From assembly GCA_964648365.1 (NCBI GenBank), contig CAZYLK010000071.1:1-27881 (forward strand): a stretch of DNA of 27,881 nucleotides, written 5' to 3'. The position numbers and the translations under genes are program-made. Below the pieces are notes generated by a model that had not been told where the DNA came from, searched no databases, and worked only from the letters and a program-made list of their open reading frames with translations. Shown piece after piece: positions 26,460 to 27,881 of the stretch. Source of the stretch: SURF-32 sp964648365 (GTDB taxonomy: Bacteria > Planctomycetota > Phycisphaerae > UBA1845). The stretch's first letter is position 1. The number at the start of each line of letters is the position of its first letter.

Positions 26460-27338
26460 CTACACGGCCAGCGTGGCTTCCGCGTCGGACAGGTCGTCGG
26501 GCAGTTCCGCCCGGGTTTCTTCGAGCTGATCGCGGGTGATGCCGATGTCTTCGAGCATCTCGTCGGTGATGACGCCCTTCTCGGCCGTGTGGTAGAAGCC
26601 GAGCTTCTCCTGGCAGCAGAGCACGTCGGCCGTCTGCACGAGGTGGCCGATCTTCTGCAACTCGGGGCTGAGCGACAGCGGGTTGTGGTGGAACCCGGCA
26701 GCGGCACGCAGGTGCCGCGGGAATTTCCACTTGGTGGTCAGGCCGGCGCCGAAGGCCTGGTGATCGGCGCCGATGACCTTGCGCTCCAGGTCGAGGAACT
26801 CGCCTTCGCCGGCGGAATACCGCGTGATGACCTCCGTAAGCTGCTCCGGGAACGCCTGCCGCTCGACCAGGATGCCCATGTCGTGGATCAGGCCGGCGAC
26901 GAACACTTCGTCCGGCTGGACCGGATAGTGCGTCCGCTGGGCGATGGCCCGGCAGGCGACGCCGACGGCCAGGCTGTGGCGCCAGAGGTCGGCCGCGCTG
27001 AATTCTTCCGAAATGCGTCCGCCCTTGAAGAGCCGCGCGATGGACGCAGCGATGGCGATGTTCTTTACCGCCGACAGGCCCAGCAGGATGATGGCCCGGT
27101 CGATGCTGGCGATCTGGCCCGGCAGGCCGTAGAAGGCCGAGTTGACGACCTTCAGCACCTTCACCGACAGGGCGGGGTCATGCTTGATGACCTCGTGCAG
27201 ATCGCGGGCGGTGCTGCGGGGGTTTTCCACGATCTCGATGATCTTGACCGTGATCTCCGGCAGCGTTGCGATCTCGCCCAGGGACGACAGGGCCTTGGCC
27301 ACGATCGCCTTGCTCTTGTCGGCTGTTTCAACTGCCAT
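26460..27338 (-). CDS. HDOD-domain signalling protein
   Basis: 292 aa. Nearly the whole protein is an HDOD domain: LPEITVKIIEIVENP at 26-40, the signature HDPALSVKVLKVVNSAFYG (53-71), SIDRAIILLG (78-87), and an HD-like part with His121, His152-Asp153 (GLIHDMG) and GFHHNP (215-220). HDOD proteins are non-enzymatic or unproven hydrolases used in signalling, motility and stress regulation; here the HD pair is kept, though metal binding is untested. There is no fused receiver, GGDEF or kinase domain. The acidic C-terminus is short (LPDDLSDAEATLAV). GGGAAG lies about nine bases before the ATG. It converges with the membrane-anchored gene and no signalling partner is seen beside it. Confidence 0.93.
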   Translation of the reverse strand: MAVETADKSKAIVAKALSSLGEIATLPEITVKIIEIVENPRSTARDLHEVIKHDPALSVKVLKVVNSAFYGLPGQIASIDRAIILLGLSAVKNIAIAASIARLFKGGRISEEFSAADLWRHSLAVGVACRAIAQRTHYPVQPDEVFVAGLIHDMGILVERQAFPEQLTEVITRYSAGEGEFLDLERKVIGADHQAFGAGLTTKWKFPRHLRAAAGFHHNPLSLSPELQKIGHLVQTADVLCCQEKLGFYHTAEKGVITDEMLEDIGITRDQLEETRAELPDDLSDAEATLAV

Positions 27339-27881
27339 GAAGGTCTTCCCTGGTGCGTGCCGTGGACATCAACGTGCGCCGACGGAGCCGCCGCATTGCC
27401 GGTGTTATCGTCCGGGGGCCGCGCGGGGTTTAGGCGGCGGCCGATTCGACTGGGGAATCTTTCCGGGGCCCGGCGCTTCCTGAGTGTCGAATTCGATCGA
27501 AGGCGAGGCCAGTGCGGTTATGGGACTTGCGACGCTTGGCGATCGGTCGGGGCCAGCGCTTCCTGCAATGAAGACTTGGTCCTCGTTCAGAGGTCTGAGC
27601 GGTGCGTGCGCCCCTCACGATCGCCTTTCTTTCGTCGCCTCGTGCGACGCTTTCCGAGCTTGTAAAGCGGGCTTGTTCGCTCTTCTGCCGGGGCGTGGTT
27701 CTTGAACAGGTCGTGCAGACCCTCACGTGGCCGCGCGGGCCTCCGTTGCGGGCTGGGCTGTCGGCTCGGGCACTCACGAGCCGTGGTCCGCGACGGGGGC
27801 GGAGCCGTGCCGGGCCGCGGGCATCTGCGCGATTTTTTTCGGAGGTCACGTGAACCTCCGGCGCAATTGACTCGTATTCAC
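27339..27881. other. Unassigned region at the right end
   Basis: About 540 bases without a convincing gene. It should hold the HDOD promoter near 27339-27450. A minus-strand frame (27430-27849) has GTG preceded by GGAGG at the right spacing, but its 139-residue product is Arg/Ser/Pro-rich with no family resemblance, so I do not call it. At 27832-27860 a run of seven T is followed by CGGAGGT-CACGTGA-ACCTCCG, a 7-bp hairpin with a 7-nt loop; the T run is on the wrong side for a terminator on the plus strand, and on the minus strand the stem is followed by A. No tRNA or known riboswitch is seen. Confidence 0.5.

Noticed and set aside
27430..27849. Minus-strand 139-codon frame with GTG and GGAGG
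   Set aside because: The start signal is good, but the product is Arg/Ser/Pro-rich without structure or family resemblance; kept only as a note in the end-region feature.

Overview
The window looks like chromosomal DNA from a high-GC member of the Planctomycetota (my inference, perhaps Phycisphaerae-like). The evidence is a giant secreted protein ending in a planctomycete-style dockerin-like segment, a 'GACC...' cysteine motif, cysteine-rich 'CDDG-FCNG' repeats, and otherwise ordinary bacterial housekeeping genes. There is no rRNA, tRNA, integrase or recognisable transposase.

Layout. 1-672 is the 3' end of a secreted-type protein, followed by a strong hairpin terminator. 852-2426 (-) is a LarA/DUF2088-family protein that seems to lack some LarA active-site residues. 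2823-12995 (+) is one giant gene (about 3,390 aa) for an exported protein built of beta-propellers, two proprotein-convertase P domains, a long tandem-repeat region and a C-terminal dockerin-like module. A palindromic repeat array lies inside its 5' end, in frame. 13148-13846 (+) is a cysteine-rich probable lipoprotein. 13996-14606 (-) is a translationally coupled pair: a small DUF5678-like protein and a retropepsin-like aspartic protease. 14607-15066 carries a terminator and a second array of the same palindromic repeat. 15067-17031 (-) is acetyl-CoA synthetase. 17273-20223 (-) is the three-subunit proton-translocating transhydrogenase pntAA-pntAB-pntB. 20682-20894 (-) is a 70-aa membrane protein. 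21126-21677 (+) is hypoxanthine phosphoribosyltransferase.

The accessory highlight is 21698-24874 (-). This is a compact, overlapping three-gene operon encoding a HEPN-fold protein, a ParA/MinD-like ATPase with a KGGVGR (Lys-to-Arg) Walker A variant, and a second P-loop ATPase resembling the Sll1717 family. Stretches of it have clearly lower GC than neighbouring genes, it is wedged between housekeeping-type genes, and it begins with a TATAAT box and a 14-bp perfect palindrome that touches the start codon, which suggests a leaderless and autoregulated transcript. I consider it a candidate defence or stress-response module; that function is inference.

The window ends with a membrane-anchored helical protein of unknown function (25086-26330, +), an HDOD signalling protein (26460-27338, -) and about 540 bases without a convincing gene.

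Two arrays and one solitary element share an unusual design: 8-bp perfect stem, 3-nt loop, then (C/G)CAC. They look like one class of dispersed palindromic element. In the first array all right arms are spaced alternately 36 and 30 bases, so every unit stays in one reading frame and is apparently translated ahead of a signal peptide.
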